In this document: piece after piece, positions 15,594 to 23,634 of the stretch
How positions within the stretch are numbered: position 1 is the stretch's first letter
Layout of the letters: the number at the start of each line of letters is the position of its first letter
Assembly (NCBI GenBank): GCA_020628065.1
Contig: JAHDFR010000039.1
Coordinates: forward strand, 1-34,463
From: Acidimicrobiales bacterium
GTDB taxonomy: Bacteria > Actinomycetota > Acidimicrobiia > Acidimicrobiales > SZUA-35
Reading direction: 5' to 3'
DNA: 34,463 bases
The notes under the pieces: generated by a model
Seen by the model: only the letters and a program-made list of their open reading frames with translations
Database searches by the model: none
Told to the model about the DNA's origin: nothing
Translations under genes and position numbers: made by a program

Positions 15594-16436
15594 ATGTCCG
15601 AAACCGGTGCCATGGACGCCATTGATGCTCCGTCAGCCGACGACGGCCCGTGGTCGTTGCCGGTCGTGGTTGCTCTTGTAGCCAGCGTCGCGCTGCCGGT
15701 TCTCGTAGTGGTAGCGCTGTTGCTTGGACTCACCGGGCTTCTCGGTTGGATTCCGGCCGTCCTCGTCGGTTTGCTGATTGGTGTCGGCCTTGGCGCGTTT
15801 TTGGTGGTTCGTCGCATTTCAGGCGCTGCCGAGGCTGTTCTGGTCGAGCTGCCGCCTGATGTACGCCGTTATGACCGTCTCGACAATTTGGTTGAGGGAC
15901 TCCGTTTGACAGCCGGTGTGCGTGACCCGGCGGTCCACATTATTGACGACGCCGCCGCCAATGCCATGGCGGTTTCACGGAACTTGAACCACACCTTGGT
16001 CCTGACTACCGGTCTGATAGAAAGCCTTGACCTGGTCTCGCTCGAAGGTGTCGTCGCTGAGCTGATGGTCCGGTTGCGAAACGGCGAAGCGGAGCGGGAC
16101 ACGGTTGATGTGGCTTTGGCTGAACTCCCGCTCGTCGGGGTGCCGGGGCTTTCGGGCTTGGCGGCCGCTGCGGCCAAATGGGCCCGTCGTTTCGGAGCGG
16201 AGCAGATAGATCACGAGAACGAGGACATCCTGGTTGACTATCGGGCGGTGTTGCTGACCCGATACCCGCCGGGCCTTCAGTCGGCGCTTGAGAAGATTCG
16301 TGACGTCGGCTCATCGCCGGCATGTGCGGGTGAGTTGGCCTCGCTGTGGTTCGTCGACCCTGAAGCATCGATCGATCGGGGCGCCGGGTCCCGACCGACG
16401 CTTGACCTGCGGATAGACGCTCTCGCCGAGCTTTGA
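15594..16436 (+). CDS. HtpX-like (M48) membrane protein with the zinc site lost: probable pseudoprotease
   Basis: This is a 280-residue protein. Two hydrophobic segments (about 22-46 and 50-72) are followed by a region that follows HtpX-type M48 proteases closely. Residues 99-141 have the family pattern: VEGLRLTAGV, then VHIIDDAAANAMAVSRN, then a TLVLTTGLIESL strand-helix. The next helix, where HtpX has HELSH, reads ELMVR (156-160), so both zinc histidines and the catalytic glutamate are missing. The region normally giving the third ligand Glu reads EDILVDYRAVLLT, with Asp in that place. The following LQSALEKI and LWFVDP are again HtpX-like. I infer an inactive M48 fold at the membrane. It is coupled by a 4-bp overlap to the lipoprotein downstream. 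The cellular role is unknown. Confidence 0.75.
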   Translation: MSETGAMDAIDAPSADDGPWSLPVVVALVASVALPVLVVVALLLGLTGLLGWIPAVLVGLLIGVGLGAFLVVRRISGAAEAVLVELPPDVRRYDRLDNLVEGLRLTAGVRDPAVHIIDDAAANAMAVSRNLNHTLVLTTGLIESLDLVSLEGVVAELMVRLRNGEAERDTVDVALAELPLVGVPGLSGLAAAAAKWARRFGAEQIDHENEDILVDYRAVLLTRYPPGLQSALEKIRDVGSSPACAGELASLWFVDPEASIDRGAGSRPTLDLRIDALAEL

Positions 16437-17677
16437 TTTCTCGGTGGCGATACCGCTGCAGGATCGCCACCCTAAGTCTCGGCCTGCTGATTGTTGCTGG
16501 ATGTGGCAGGGAGTCCCGGGCGGCCACAGACGACCAAGCGCCCTCGGCGCTTGGTCTTGTGCCGGCAACCGCTGATGCTTCAGAAGCAGCCGACGATGGC
16601 TCAGGACTACGCTCTCAGGTCGTTGATCCGGCTCAGCAGCTGACCGGCCCATCAACCAGTGGGCAGCAGAGCCAGAGGCCCGTAACCTCGCCGCCACGGA
16701 GCGCTACAGTCGGCTCTGATGTCTTTGACCCGGCATCGAACCATGAGTCCGGACTCGGTCAGACCGGAACTGTCTATCCGTTGACCGGGCTGGTGGCCGC
16801 CAATGAAGAGGCTGCCGCTCGGCCGGTGATGATGGTCAAGGTCGACAATCACCCCCGGGCCCGGCCGCAGACCGGCCTGGACAAGGCCGACATGGTCTTT
16901 GATGTCAGAGCCGAGGGTGTTACCCGTTTCGCTGCGGTGTTTCAGTCCGAGGTCCCCGACCCGGTTGGTCCGGTACGGTCCAGCCGGACTTCGGATTTTG
17001 ATCTGCTTCTGGGGTTTGACCGACCGCTGTATGCATCATCGGGTGGTAACGCCAATGTTGCGGCCGGCTTCCGGCGCCTGCCCATTGTCGAAGTGACGAA
17101 CCTGACTCGACGGGAATATTTCCGTAACAACGGTCGCCCGCCGCCGCACAACTTGTTTGTGAATGCATCGGATCTCTACCCATTGGCCCCCGATGATATT
17201 CCGGCTCCGCAACCGTGGTTCGGCTTTGACGCTGTTGATCGAACGCTTCCCAGCAGTGCCGTTCCGGTGAACGGGCCGGTCACCATCAACTTCCGTGGTA
17301 GCCCGGTTGTCACCCATACCTGGGACCCGGACCGAGCCGGTTGGTTGCGAACCCAGGACGGGAAACCCCATGTGACAACCGAGGACGAACAACTTGCACC
17401 CGAGAACGTCGTCGTCGTGCTGACCGATTACAGCGCCAGTTCAGCCGACCCCCGCTCGCCGGAGGTCCGGTCGACCGGTGATGGTGAGCTGGTTGTGCTG
17501 ACAGCTGGTCACGCCATTGTCGGCTCGTGGCAGCGCTCGGAGGCCACCGAACCGTTGCTGCTGCTCGATGCCGACGGTGAAGAGATTGTGTTGACCCGAG
17601 GCCGAACCTGGGTGCTCATGCCCGAGCAGGGGCAGGTCAGCTTTGCCCCGGGAGAGACACCCCCGTCTTGGCGATAG
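16433..17677 (+). CDS. DUF3048 (YerB-like) lipoprotein
   Basis: This 414-residue protein has a type II signal: a basic N-terminus, a hydrophobic stretch at 11-23 and lipobox V-A-G-C with C24 as the lipidated cysteine. Residues about 30-115 are a disordered Ser/Gln/Ala-rich linker. A DUF3048 domain follows, with the characteristic VKVDNHPRARPQTGLDKADM, the GVTRFAAVFQS strand and GPVRSSRTSD. The C-terminal part (about 280-405) contains the second conserved half. YerB-type proteins are extracytoplasmic lipoproteins whose biochemical function is not established as far as I know. The start TTG 16433 overlaps the upstream stop (TTGA), so its production is tied to the HtpX-like protein. This pairing may be functional. 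Confidence 0.85.
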   Translation: MISRWRYRCRIATLSLGLLIVAGCGRESRAATDDQAPSALGLVPATADASEAADDGSGLRSQVVDPAQQLTGPSTSGQQSQRPVTSPPRSATVGSDVFDPASNHESGLGQTGTVYPLTGLVAANEEAAARPVMMVKVDNHPRARPQTGLDKADMVFDVRAEGVTRFAAVFQSEVPDPVGPVRSSRTSDFDLLLGFDRPLYASSGGNANVAAGFRRLPIVEVTNLTRREYFRNNGRPPPHNLFVNASDLYPLAPDDIPAPQPWFGFDAVDRTLPSSAVPVNGPVTINFRGSPVVTHTWDPDRAGWLRTQDGKPHVTTEDEQLAPENVVVVLTDYSASSADPRSPEVRSTGDGELVVLTAGHAIVGSWQRSEATEPLLLLDADGEEIVLTRGRTWVLMPEQGQVSFAPGETPPSWR

Positions 17678-17728
17678 TCGTTCGTCCGGCTTGTGCTGAT
17701 GTAGCGCCATCGGTCACCGAAAAGTTAG

Positions 17729-17741
17729 GCCCTTGAAGGGC
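17729..17741. promoter_or_regulatory. 13-bp palindrome in the -35 region of pdxS
   Basis: GCCCTT-G-AAGGGC is a perfect inverted repeat of 6 bp arms around one base. It ends 9 bp before the candidate -10, where a -35 would lie. It could be a regulator site. Its loop is too short and it lacks a T-run, so it is not a terminator. Confidence 0.35.
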
Positions 17742-17750
17742 GCTGAGCCG

Positions 17751-17756
17751 TACACT
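17751..17756 (+). promoter_or_regulatory. Candidate -10 box (TACACT) of pdxS
   Basis: TACACT ends 6 nt before ATG 17763, predicting RNA beginning at the A of the start codon. Confidence 0.55.
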
Positions 17757-17762
17757 GTGGAC

Positions 17763-18671
17763 ATGGCTCAGACTGGATCCGAAAACACCTCCTCACGAGC
17801 GGATGGCACCGTTCGGGTGAAGCGAGGTTTGGCCGAGATGCTCAAGGGCGGCGTCATCATGGATGTCGTAACCCCCGAACAGGCCAAGGTGGCCGAAGAC
17901 GCCGGCGCAACAGCGGTTATGGCGTTGGAGCGCGTCCCGGCAGACATCCGCAAAGACGGTGGCGTAGCCCGCATGAGCGATCCTGAGATGATCGAAGGAA
18001 TCAAGGAGGCTGTGACCATTCCGGTCATGGCCAAGGCCCGCATCGGACACTTCGTCGAGGCACAGATTCTGCAGGCTCTCGGTGTCGACTACATCGACGA
18101 ATCCGAGGTGCTGACCCCGGCCGACGAGACCCACCACATCGACAAGTTCGCCTTCACGGTGCCATTCGTCTGCGGCGCAACCAATCTTGGTGAAGCGTTG
18201 CGAAGGATCAGTGAAGGGGCGTGCATGATCCGCTCCAAGGGCGAGGCCGGTACCGGCAACGTCGTGGAGGCGGTTCGGCACCTGCGGTCAATCGTGGGCG
18301 ACATTCGCAAGATCACGCAGTCCGACGAGGCCGAGCTGTTTCAATGGGCCAAGACGCTCCAAGCTCCACTTCCCCTGATTCAAGAGATCGCCGAGACTGG
18401 AAAACTGCAGGTTCCGCTGTTCTGCGCAGGCGGTTTGGCCACTCCGGCCGATGCCGCCCTGGCCATGCAACTGGGAGCCGAAGCGGTTTTTGTCGGTTCG
18501 GGAATCTTCAAGAGCGATGATCCCGCCCCACGGGCCAAAGCTATTGTCGAGGCGACCACCAACTACCAGGACGCTGAGATTCTGGCCAAGGTGAGTCGTG
18601 GGCTTGGTGCCCCTATGACGGGTATTGACATGGACGATGTCGATGTCCGCCTGGCCGAACGCGGCTGGTAG
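17763..18671 (+). CDS. pdxS: Pyridoxal 5'-phosphate synthase, synthase subunit
   Basis: This 302-residue (beta/alpha)8 enzyme makes PLP from ribose 5-phosphate, glyceraldehyde 3-phosphate and ammonia supplied by PdxT. The lysine that first binds the sugar is K91 in [10 protein letters not shown], and the catalytic Asp is D34 in [11 protein letters not shown]. Relative to the numbering used for B. subtilis the sequence carries about ten extra N-terminal residues. [24 protein letters not shown] and the phosphate-binding [13 protein letters not shown] are intact, so activity is expected. It forms the usual dodecamer with PdxT, whose gene starts four bases after this stop. Confidence 0.97.
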   Translation: MAQTGSENTSSRADGTVRVKRGLAEMLKGGVIMDVVTPEQAKVAEDAGATAVMALERVPADIRKDGGVARMSDPEMIEGIKEAVTIPVMAKARIGHFVEAQILQALGVDYIDESEVLTPADETHHIDKFAFTVPFVCGATNLGEALRRISEGACMIRSKGEAGTGNVVEAVRHLRSIVGDIRKITQSDEAELFQWAKTLQAPLPLIQEIAETGKLQVPLFCAGGLATPADAALAMQLGAEAVFVGSGIFKSDDPAPRAKAIVEATTNYQDAEILAKVSRGLGAPMTGIDMDDVDVRLAERGW

Positions 18672-18675
18672 CACC

Positions 18676-19308
18676 TTGGCGCCCGAGCCGGGGGATGCAC
18701 AACCTACGACAGCACCCGAGGTCGCCACGGTCGACACCCGTCGAATAGGTGTCCTGGCTCTTCAGGGAGCATTCGCCCGTCACGTGGAAGCATTGGCGCG
18801 CTGCGGCTGCGACGCCGTCGAAGTTCGCACGGCTGAGCAACTTGAGAACTGCGATGCATTGGTGCTGCCCGGGGGAGAGTCCACGACTATGAGCATGCTC
18901 CTGGAGCGGTCCGGCCTCCGTCAGCCTCTGGCAGCTCGTCTCGGCCAGGGACTTCCTGTTTTCGGTACATGTGCCGGCATGATCCTGCTGGCCGAATCCA
19001 TTTCCGACGGACGGCCGGACCAGGAGCCGTTTCGGGCCATTGACATTGATGTGAGACGCAACGGCTATGGCCGTCAAGTTGATTCGTTCGAAGCCGATAT
19101 CAACGTCGCCGGTTTGGATGATGGCCCCTTCCGAGCGGTTTTCATTCGAGCACCGGTTGTGACCAGAGTTGGTCCATCGGTGGACGTGCTGGCCGAGGTC
19201 GACGACGATCCGGTGCTGTGTCGGATGGGATCGATCACGGTCGCATCCTTCCATCCGGAGCTGACCGACGACGATCGCCTGCACCGGCTGTTCCTACAGT
19301 CGCTGTAG
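18676..19308 (+). CDS. pdxT: Pyridoxal 5'-phosphate synthase, glutaminase subunit
   Basis: This 210-residue class I glutamine amidotransferase makes ammonia for PdxS. The domain begins RIGVLALQGAFARH. It contains the PGGEST oxyanion block, the nucleophile cysteine in FGTCAGMILLA, and the His-x-Glu pair in SFHPEL near the C-terminus, so the catalytic triad is complete. The start is uncertain. TTG 18676 directly after pdxS is used, giving about 22 residues before the conserved part; these are Pro/Thr-rich and may not be structured. It overlaps nothing and is surely co-transcribed with pdxS. Confidence 0.93.
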   Translation: MAPEPGDAQPTTAPEVATVDTRRIGVLALQGAFARHVEALARCGCDAVEVRTAEQLENCDALVLPGGESTTMSMLLERSGLRQPLAARLGQGLPVFGTCAGMILLAESISDGRPDQEPFRAIDIDVRRNGYGRQVDSFEADINVAGLDDGPFRAVFIRAPVVTRVGPSVDVLAEVDDDPVLCRMGSITVASFHPELTDDDRLHRLFLQSL

Positions 19309-19408
19309 CGTCCAACCGTAGTAGCGGCACCCAACCCCCTCCGTCCCGGATGGCGGACACGGTCTCGTCAGTGCCATCCCGCTGGCGTCGGTGGTCGCCG
19401 GTTGCCGC

Positions 19409-19414
19409 CTAGAC
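19409..19414 (+). promoter_or_regulatory. Candidate -10 box (TAGACT) of yebC
   Basis: TAGACT lies 42 nt before GTG 19457, giving a leader of about 36 nt that contains the GGGAG ribosome site at 19446-19450. Unlike most hexamers here this one would give a leadered mRNA. Confidence 0.35.
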
Positions 19415-19456
19415 TGGCCGACGACCGGTCCGGACAACCGTTGATGGGAGATGCAC

Positions 19457-20203
19457 GTGTCGGGTCATTCCAAATGGGCAACCATCAAGCACAAGAAGGG
19501 TGCCGCCGACGCCAAGCGAGGCAAGCTTTTCGCCAAGCTGATCAAGCAGGTGGAGGTGGCGGCCAGGCAGGGAGGCGGTGATCTCGACGCCAATCCGACG
19601 CTGCGAACGATGTTCCAGAAGGCCCGGGACAACTCGGTGCCGCTCGACACCATTGAACGGGCCGTCAAGCGGGGAACGGGTGAGCTGGACGGCGTCAACT
19701 ACGAACCGATCACCTACGAGGGCTACGGTCCCGGTGGCGTGGCGCTCCTCATCGAAACCCTGACCGACAACCGCAACCGCACCGGTTCGGAAATCCGGTC
19801 GCTGTTGACCAAAAACGGCGGCTCACTGGCTGAGCCCGGCGCGGTCTCCTGGCAGTTCGAACGCAAAGGCGTCGTCAAAGTTCCCAAGTCGGTGGACGAG
19901 GACGATGTGATGATGGTCGGGCTGGACAACGGGGCTGAAGACCTGGAAGATCTCGGCGAGATCTGGCAGGTAACTTGTGCGCCCGGCGACCTTCTCGATT
20001 TGCGTGCCGCATTGGAGGAGGCCGGCATTGCCGTTGAGGAGTCCGACACAACCATGGTGCCGTCCAACACGGTCCCGCTGACCGAGGTCGGCCAGGTCAA
20101 GACGGTATTGAACCTGGTCGAGGCTCTTGATGACTCCGACGACGTCCAGGACGTTCACTCGAATATCGACATCGACGACGATGTCATGGCCGCCCTCGAC
20201 TAG
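19457..20203 (+). CDS. yebC: YebC/PmpR family protein (translation or transcription factor)
   Basis: This 248-residue protein covers the whole family, from SGHSKWATIKHKKGAADAKRGKLF at the N-terminus (here given as two adjoining runs: SGHSKWATIKHKKG and AADAKRGKLF) to the acidic C-terminus. YebC proteins were first described as DNA-binding regulators, and more recent work links them to relief of ribosomes stalled at proline runs. GTG 19457 is chosen because GGGAG sits six nt before it and because the family starts with M-S-G-H-S or M-A-G-H-S; ATG 19451 would add two residues. It follows pdxT and precedes ruvC in many Actinobacteria, but here an exporter on the other strand separates it from ruvCAB. 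A hairpin terminator follows. Confidence 0.94.
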   Translation: MSGHSKWATIKHKKGAADAKRGKLFAKLIKQVEVAARQGGGDLDANPTLRTMFQKARDNSVPLDTIERAVKRGTGELDGVNYEPITYEGYGPGGVALLIETLTDNRNRTGSEIRSLLTKNGGSLAEPGAVSWQFERKGVVKVPKSVDEDDVMMVGLDNGAEDLEDLGEIWQVTCAPGDLLDLRAALEEAGIAVEESDTTMVPSNTVPLTEVGQVKTVLNLVEALDDSDDVQDVHSNIDIDDDVMAALD

Positions 20204-20227
20204 GCGCTCGGGGTGGCACCCTCGCGT

Positions 20228-20262
20228 CAAGTTCGGCGTGGCCGGACTTGTTTGTGTTGGCG
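20228..20262 (+). terminator. Terminator hairpin after yebC
   Basis: CAAGTTCGG (20228-20236) pairs with CCGGACTTG (20242-20250) over nine pairs including one G-U, around a CGTGG loop. The T-rich TTTGTGTT follows. It separates yebC from the convergent exporter genes. Confidence 0.75.
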
Positions 20263-20337
20263 GTGGTTGCGAATGATTTGGTGTTTGTGAGTTTCGACTA
20301 GGTATTCAGCCTCGGCTTGATGCGCAGGTTTGCTGGA

Positions 20338-21168
20338 CTATGTTCCGGCCACGCCGAGTAGGCGGGATCGGGTAACACTACGGACACCTCTGCGCAACGA
20401 GAAGACGGCCAGCACCCAAGCCAACGCGCCCACTACGTAGGCCGCCGCTCCTGAGCCGAACAGGACGCCGGTTGACTGGCTGTACGCCACCATGATCAGC
20501 GGCAGGCTGATCAGGCCTGATGCCTGTTGGGCGGCGGCGGTTGATGTCACCCTGGCCGATAGGCGTAGCACCATGGAAAGACACAGCGCCAGGAACGGCG
20601 GCAGTACCCACAGCAGCATGACCCACCACTGGCGGGTGGGGAAGAACCACCGCCCGACGCTGGGGCCAATGGTGAGGTTCACTATCAGTGAGTACAGCGT
20701 GAACCCGACGACCACGGTGAGATAGCCCGGTACAACGCTGGCGATCAGCTTACCTAGATAGATTTCCCGAGCGGAGGCGGGGGAGTGGGCCAGAAACTCG
20801 CCGGTTCCCCGCTCGCGCTCACCGACGATGGTGGCGGCGCCGACCGCGGTCGAGATGGTCAGCGGAACAATGACGGCCACGGGGGCGAAGAGGAACACGG
20901 CCAGGGCGTATCCGGTCCGGCCCTGGGGGTTTGTCCCTTCGATTTGTGCCGTCGCCTCGGGAGGCAGGACTTGAAGTGTTTCCGACATTCGATCGACCAC
21001 TTCGACGCTGCCGATCTGGGCGATGGTCAAGAACAGCACCAGCGGAATGAAGACGAAGAACGCTCCGCCCAGCAGCAGCATGGGGAGCCAGAAGTCTTTG
21101 GCTTGGCGAAGTTGCCGCAGGTCGGTGCGGGCCACGGTCGCCACTCGACTCCAATTGGTCTTACTCAC
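20338..21168 (-). CDS. ABC-2 type transporter permease
   Basis: This 276-residue membrane protein has about six hydrophobic segments. An ABC-2 core contains the conserved VGERERGTGEFLAHSPASAREIYLGKL region, which I read as two runs (VGERERGTGEFLAHSP and ASAREIYLGKL), following the TIVG turn; this resembles NatB-type permeases. The start is GTG 21168, with AAGGAG seven nt upstream, overlapping the end of the ATPase gene by 8 bp. The frame continues open upstream, but only inside the ATPase gene. With the ATPase it should form an exporter. A long extracytoplasmic loop between the first two membrane segments (about 50-90) is NatB-like. The substrate is unknown. Confidence 0.87.
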   Translation of the reverse strand: MSKTNWSRVATVARTDLRQLRQAKDFWLPMLLLGGAFFVFIPLVLFLTIAQIGSVEVVDRMSETLQVLPPEATAQIEGTNPQGRTGYALAVFLFAPVAVIVPLTISTAVGAATIVGERERGTGEFLAHSPASAREIYLGKLIASVVPGYLTVVVGFTLYSLIVNLTIGPSVGRWFFPTRQWWVMLLWVLPPFLALCLSMVLRLSARVTSTAAAQQASGLISLPLIMVAYSQSTGVLFGSGAAAYVVGALAWVLAVFSLRRGVRSVTRSRLLGVAGT

Positions 21169-22168
21169 CGCTTCGCTCCTTGTCGGTTTTGGGCCCACCG
21201 ATTCCAGGCTCACAGCCACTGCCATCTCGATCGCCCGATGTCTCTCGGTGGTGACGACGGATGGCAAAGTACAGATCTTCCAACGTCGGCTCTTTGGGAA
21301 CGACCGAGCGGATGGCGATGCCCTCGGCTACCAGGCGTTCAACCATGACCGGGACACGATCGAGGTCTTGGAGGTGCACTCGGAGCCTGCCACCGACATC
21401 TTCGGTGCGGGTAACGCCATCGATGTTTCCAACAACGGCCGCCGCCGTCGGATGGTCTAGTTCGATGTCGACCGTTTTGTCCGGCCAGTACCGGGCGGTG
21501 AGTGAGCGCTGTGACCCGGTTTCAAGGTCGGAGCCGGCGTCGATAACCACGACCTCGTCAGCCAGGCCTTCCGCTTCGGAAAGCAGATGGGTGCACATAA
21601 GGACCGACTTGTCGTTGGCGGTCATGTCCCGCACCATGGACAGGACCGCCTGGGCCGACTCGGGATCGAGCCCGGAAGTCGGTTCGTCCAACAACAGTAG
21701 GTCGGGGTCGTGCAGGGTGGCCCGGGCCAACGCCAGTCGAGTCTTCATCCCAGTGGAGTAGCCGCCTACTCGTTGGGTCAGGGCGTCGTCGATTCCGAAT
21801 TGGGCGGCGCAGCAACGAATTCTGGAGTCCATGATGGAATTGTCCAGGCCGTACAGTTCGGCCGCGTACCGGAGGTTGTCGTAGCCGGTCAGGCGGTCAT
21901 ACAGCGAGGGCTTGGCCGAAACCACGCCGCACCTTCGTCGGATTTGCTCGCCGTCTTGGCCAACGGGATCGAGTCCAAAAATGGCCACGTGGCCTTCGTC
22001 TGCGGTGAGGGCGCCGGTGATCATCCGAATCGCCGTGGTCTTTCCGGCACCGTTGGGTCCGAGCAGGACGGTAATTCTTGACTGCGGCACCCGTAGAGAC
22101 AGCGATCGAAGGGCCGGAACATCGCCAAACGACTTGGACACGGCCACGATCGACACCACATCCGGCAT
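21161..22168 (-). CDS. ABC transporter ATP-binding protein (NatA-like)
   Basis: This 335-residue ATPase belongs to the ABC-2 permease gene that it overlaps. Walker A GPNGAGKTT is at 37-45. The signature has the YSTGMKTRLALAR form typical of NatA/CcmA-type exporters, Walker B LLLLDEPTSGLD follows, and the switch histidine is in CTHLLSEAE. A C-terminal domain of about 110 residues follows, as is common in this group. ATG 22168 is used, with GGGGG 7 nt upstream and the nucleotide-binding domain beginning right after it. The open frame reaches 22354, but that part is Pro/Ser/Arg-rich and unlike the family. It is divergent from ruvC across 290 bp that otherwise shows only promoter-like sequence. 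Confidence 0.87.
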   Translation of the reverse strand: MPDVVSIVAVSKSFGDVPALRSLSLRVPQSRITVLLGPNGAGKTTAIRMITGALTADEGHVAIFGLDPVGQDGEQIRRRCGVVSAKPSLYDRLTGYDNLRYAAELYGLDNSIMDSRIRCCAAQFGIDDALTQRVGGYSTGMKTRLALARATLHDPDLLLLDEPTSGLDPESAQAVLSMVRDMTANDKSVLMCTHLLSEAEGLADEVVVIDAGSDLETGSQRSLTARYWPDKTVDIELDHPTAAAVVGNIDGVTRTEDVGGRLRVHLQDLDRVPVMVERLVAEGIAIRSVVPKEPTLEDLYFAIRRHHRETSGDRDGSGCEPGIGGPKTDKERSGE

Positions 22169-22445
22169 TCCTTCGCCCCCGGCTCCTTCGGACGGGCTGA
22201 AATGGGGTGTGTTGTCTGATCGGTTCGGGCGATTCTGGAGTCCGGCGGCCCCGGCGCTCAGGCCCTCTGTATCCTCTCGGCGACGCCCGTTGGGCACGGA
22301 ATCGGCGGTTCCGGTAGAGGCCGGTGAACGGGGCGCAACTGGTGGCATTGGCACCCTTTCCCGTCGGTCTGTTCACACCGGGCGCGCATAGGCCGGTAGT
22401 GCCAAACACTCTGGCGACATCCAACGACCGGCGGTGGCGGTGAGC

Positions 22446-22451
22446 TAGGCT
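22446..22451 (+). promoter_or_regulatory. Candidate -10 box (TAGGCT) of ruvCAB
   Basis: TAGGCT ends 7 nt before GTG 22459, giving a leaderless start. I did not find a clear SOS (LexA) box in the adjoining DNA. Confidence 0.5.
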
Positions 22452-22458
22452 CGTACGA

Positions 22459-22986
22459 GTGTTCGTCTTGGGTATCGATCCAGGTTTGTCCCGGTGTGGG
22501 TACGCCGTATTGGAGCCGCTGGGCCGCGGGAAAGCGCGGGCCAGGGCCCTTGGCGTTCTGCGAACCGACAGTTCGGAGGAAACCCCTATTCGACTTGCCC
22601 AGTTGATGGAGGACATCGTCGAGCTGCTCGATGATTTCGAACCGGCGGTCTTGTCGATCGAGCGGATCTTCTTTCAGCGGAACGTCAGAACGGCCGTTGG
22701 CGTGGCCCAGGCATCTGGTCTGGTGCTGGCGTTGGGTGCATCGAGGAAGATTCCCATCGCTCAGTATTCACCATCGGCGGTAAAGTCCGTGGTGGCAGGA
22801 GACGGTGGAGCGGACAAGGGGCAGGTGCAGACAATGGTTCAAGTTCTGCTTGAGTTGGATCAGCCGCCCCGGCCGGCCGATGCCGCTGATGCCGCCGCCC
22901 TGGCATTGTGCCACCTGGCACATGACCCTCAGCTACGGCACGGTCGGGATCGACGGTCGCTAAGTGCATTGGCGGCCCAGAAGTGA
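22459..22986 (+). CDS. ruvC: Crossover junction endodeoxyribonuclease RuvC
   Basis: This 175-residue Holliday-junction resolvase has the RNase H-like fold. The four acidic catalytic residues are visible: D7 (GIDPGL), E68 (SIERIFF), D141 and D144 (PADAADAAALALCH). The conserved QASG and ADKGQV segments are in place, so it should be active. It is the first gene of the ruvCAB operon, in the same order as in mycobacteria. Its stop overlaps the ruvA start (GTGA). The basic, short C-terminal tail is normal. Confidence 0.96.
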   Translation: MFVLGIDPGLSRCGYAVLEPLGRGKARARALGVLRTDSSEETPIRLAQLMEDIVELLDDFEPAVLSIERIFFQRNVRTAVGVAQASGLVLALGASRKIPIAQYSPSAVKSVVAGDGGADKGQVQTMVQVLLELDQPPRPADAADAAALALCHLAHDPQLRHGRDRRSLSALAAQK

Positions 22987-23615
22987 TCGGCTCGCTGCGG
23001 GGAACCGTTATTGACCGCGAAGTCACGCTGGATGGAGCGCCCACCGACCTGACGATCGAGGTATCGGGTGTCGGCTACCGGGTCCAGACAACGGCCGCCA
23101 CCTCAGCTCGAATTCCGGCCGACACCGAGGTGCTGTTGTTTGTCCACCACCACATCAGAGAAGCCGACCAACGGCTCTACGGCTTCCTGAGCCGGGACGA
23201 CCGCAATGCGTTCGAGGGGCTACTTGGCGCCCACGGTGTAGGGCCGTCTTTGGCGTTGGCGGTCATGGCCACACACTCGGTGCCGGAGTTGGCCAGAATC
23301 CTTGGAGACGACGACCTTGATGCTCTTTGCCAGGTGCCCGGCGTCGGCAAGAAGACCGCACAACGGCTGCTGGTCGAGCTGAAGAACTCGGTAGTACTGC
23401 CGGTGCTCGACGGGGCCGAAATGATTTCGGCGACCGACGTGCTCGCCAACGGTTCAACTGATGCCGTGGCCGATGTCCGCGAGGCGCTGTCAAACCTCGG
23501 TTACTCGGCGGCCGAGATCCGCAAGGCGGTCTCCAACCTGGACCCGGTCGAGGTTGACGGCGCAGACTCCGGAGTACTGCTGAAGAAAGCCCTGCTGGCG
23601 CTGTCGGCGGTCTGA
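22983..23615 (+). CDS. ruvA: Holliday junction branch migration protein RuvA
   Basis: This 210-residue protein has the three RuvA parts: an N-terminal OB-fold (1-65, starting MIGSLRGTVID), tandem helix-hairpin-helix motifs (about 70-135, with GVGPSLALAVM and VPGVGKKTAQRLLVELK), and a C-terminal domain (about 160-208) that contacts RuvB. It binds four-way junctions as a tetramer and loads the RuvB motor. GTG at 22983 overlaps the ruvC stop by four bases, so translation is coupled. Confidence 0.96.
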   Translation: MIGSLRGTVIDREVTLDGAPTDLTIEVSGVGYRVQTTAATSARIPADTEVLLFVHHHIREADQRLYGFLSRDDRNAFEGLLGAHGVGPSLALAVMATHSVPELARILGDDDLDALCQVPGVGKKTAQRLLVELKNSVVLPVLDGAEMISATDVLANGSTDAVADVREALSNLGYSAAEIRKAVSNLDPVEVDGADSGVLLKKALLALSAV

Positions 23616-23634
23616 CGGAAAGTAGGGATAACGC

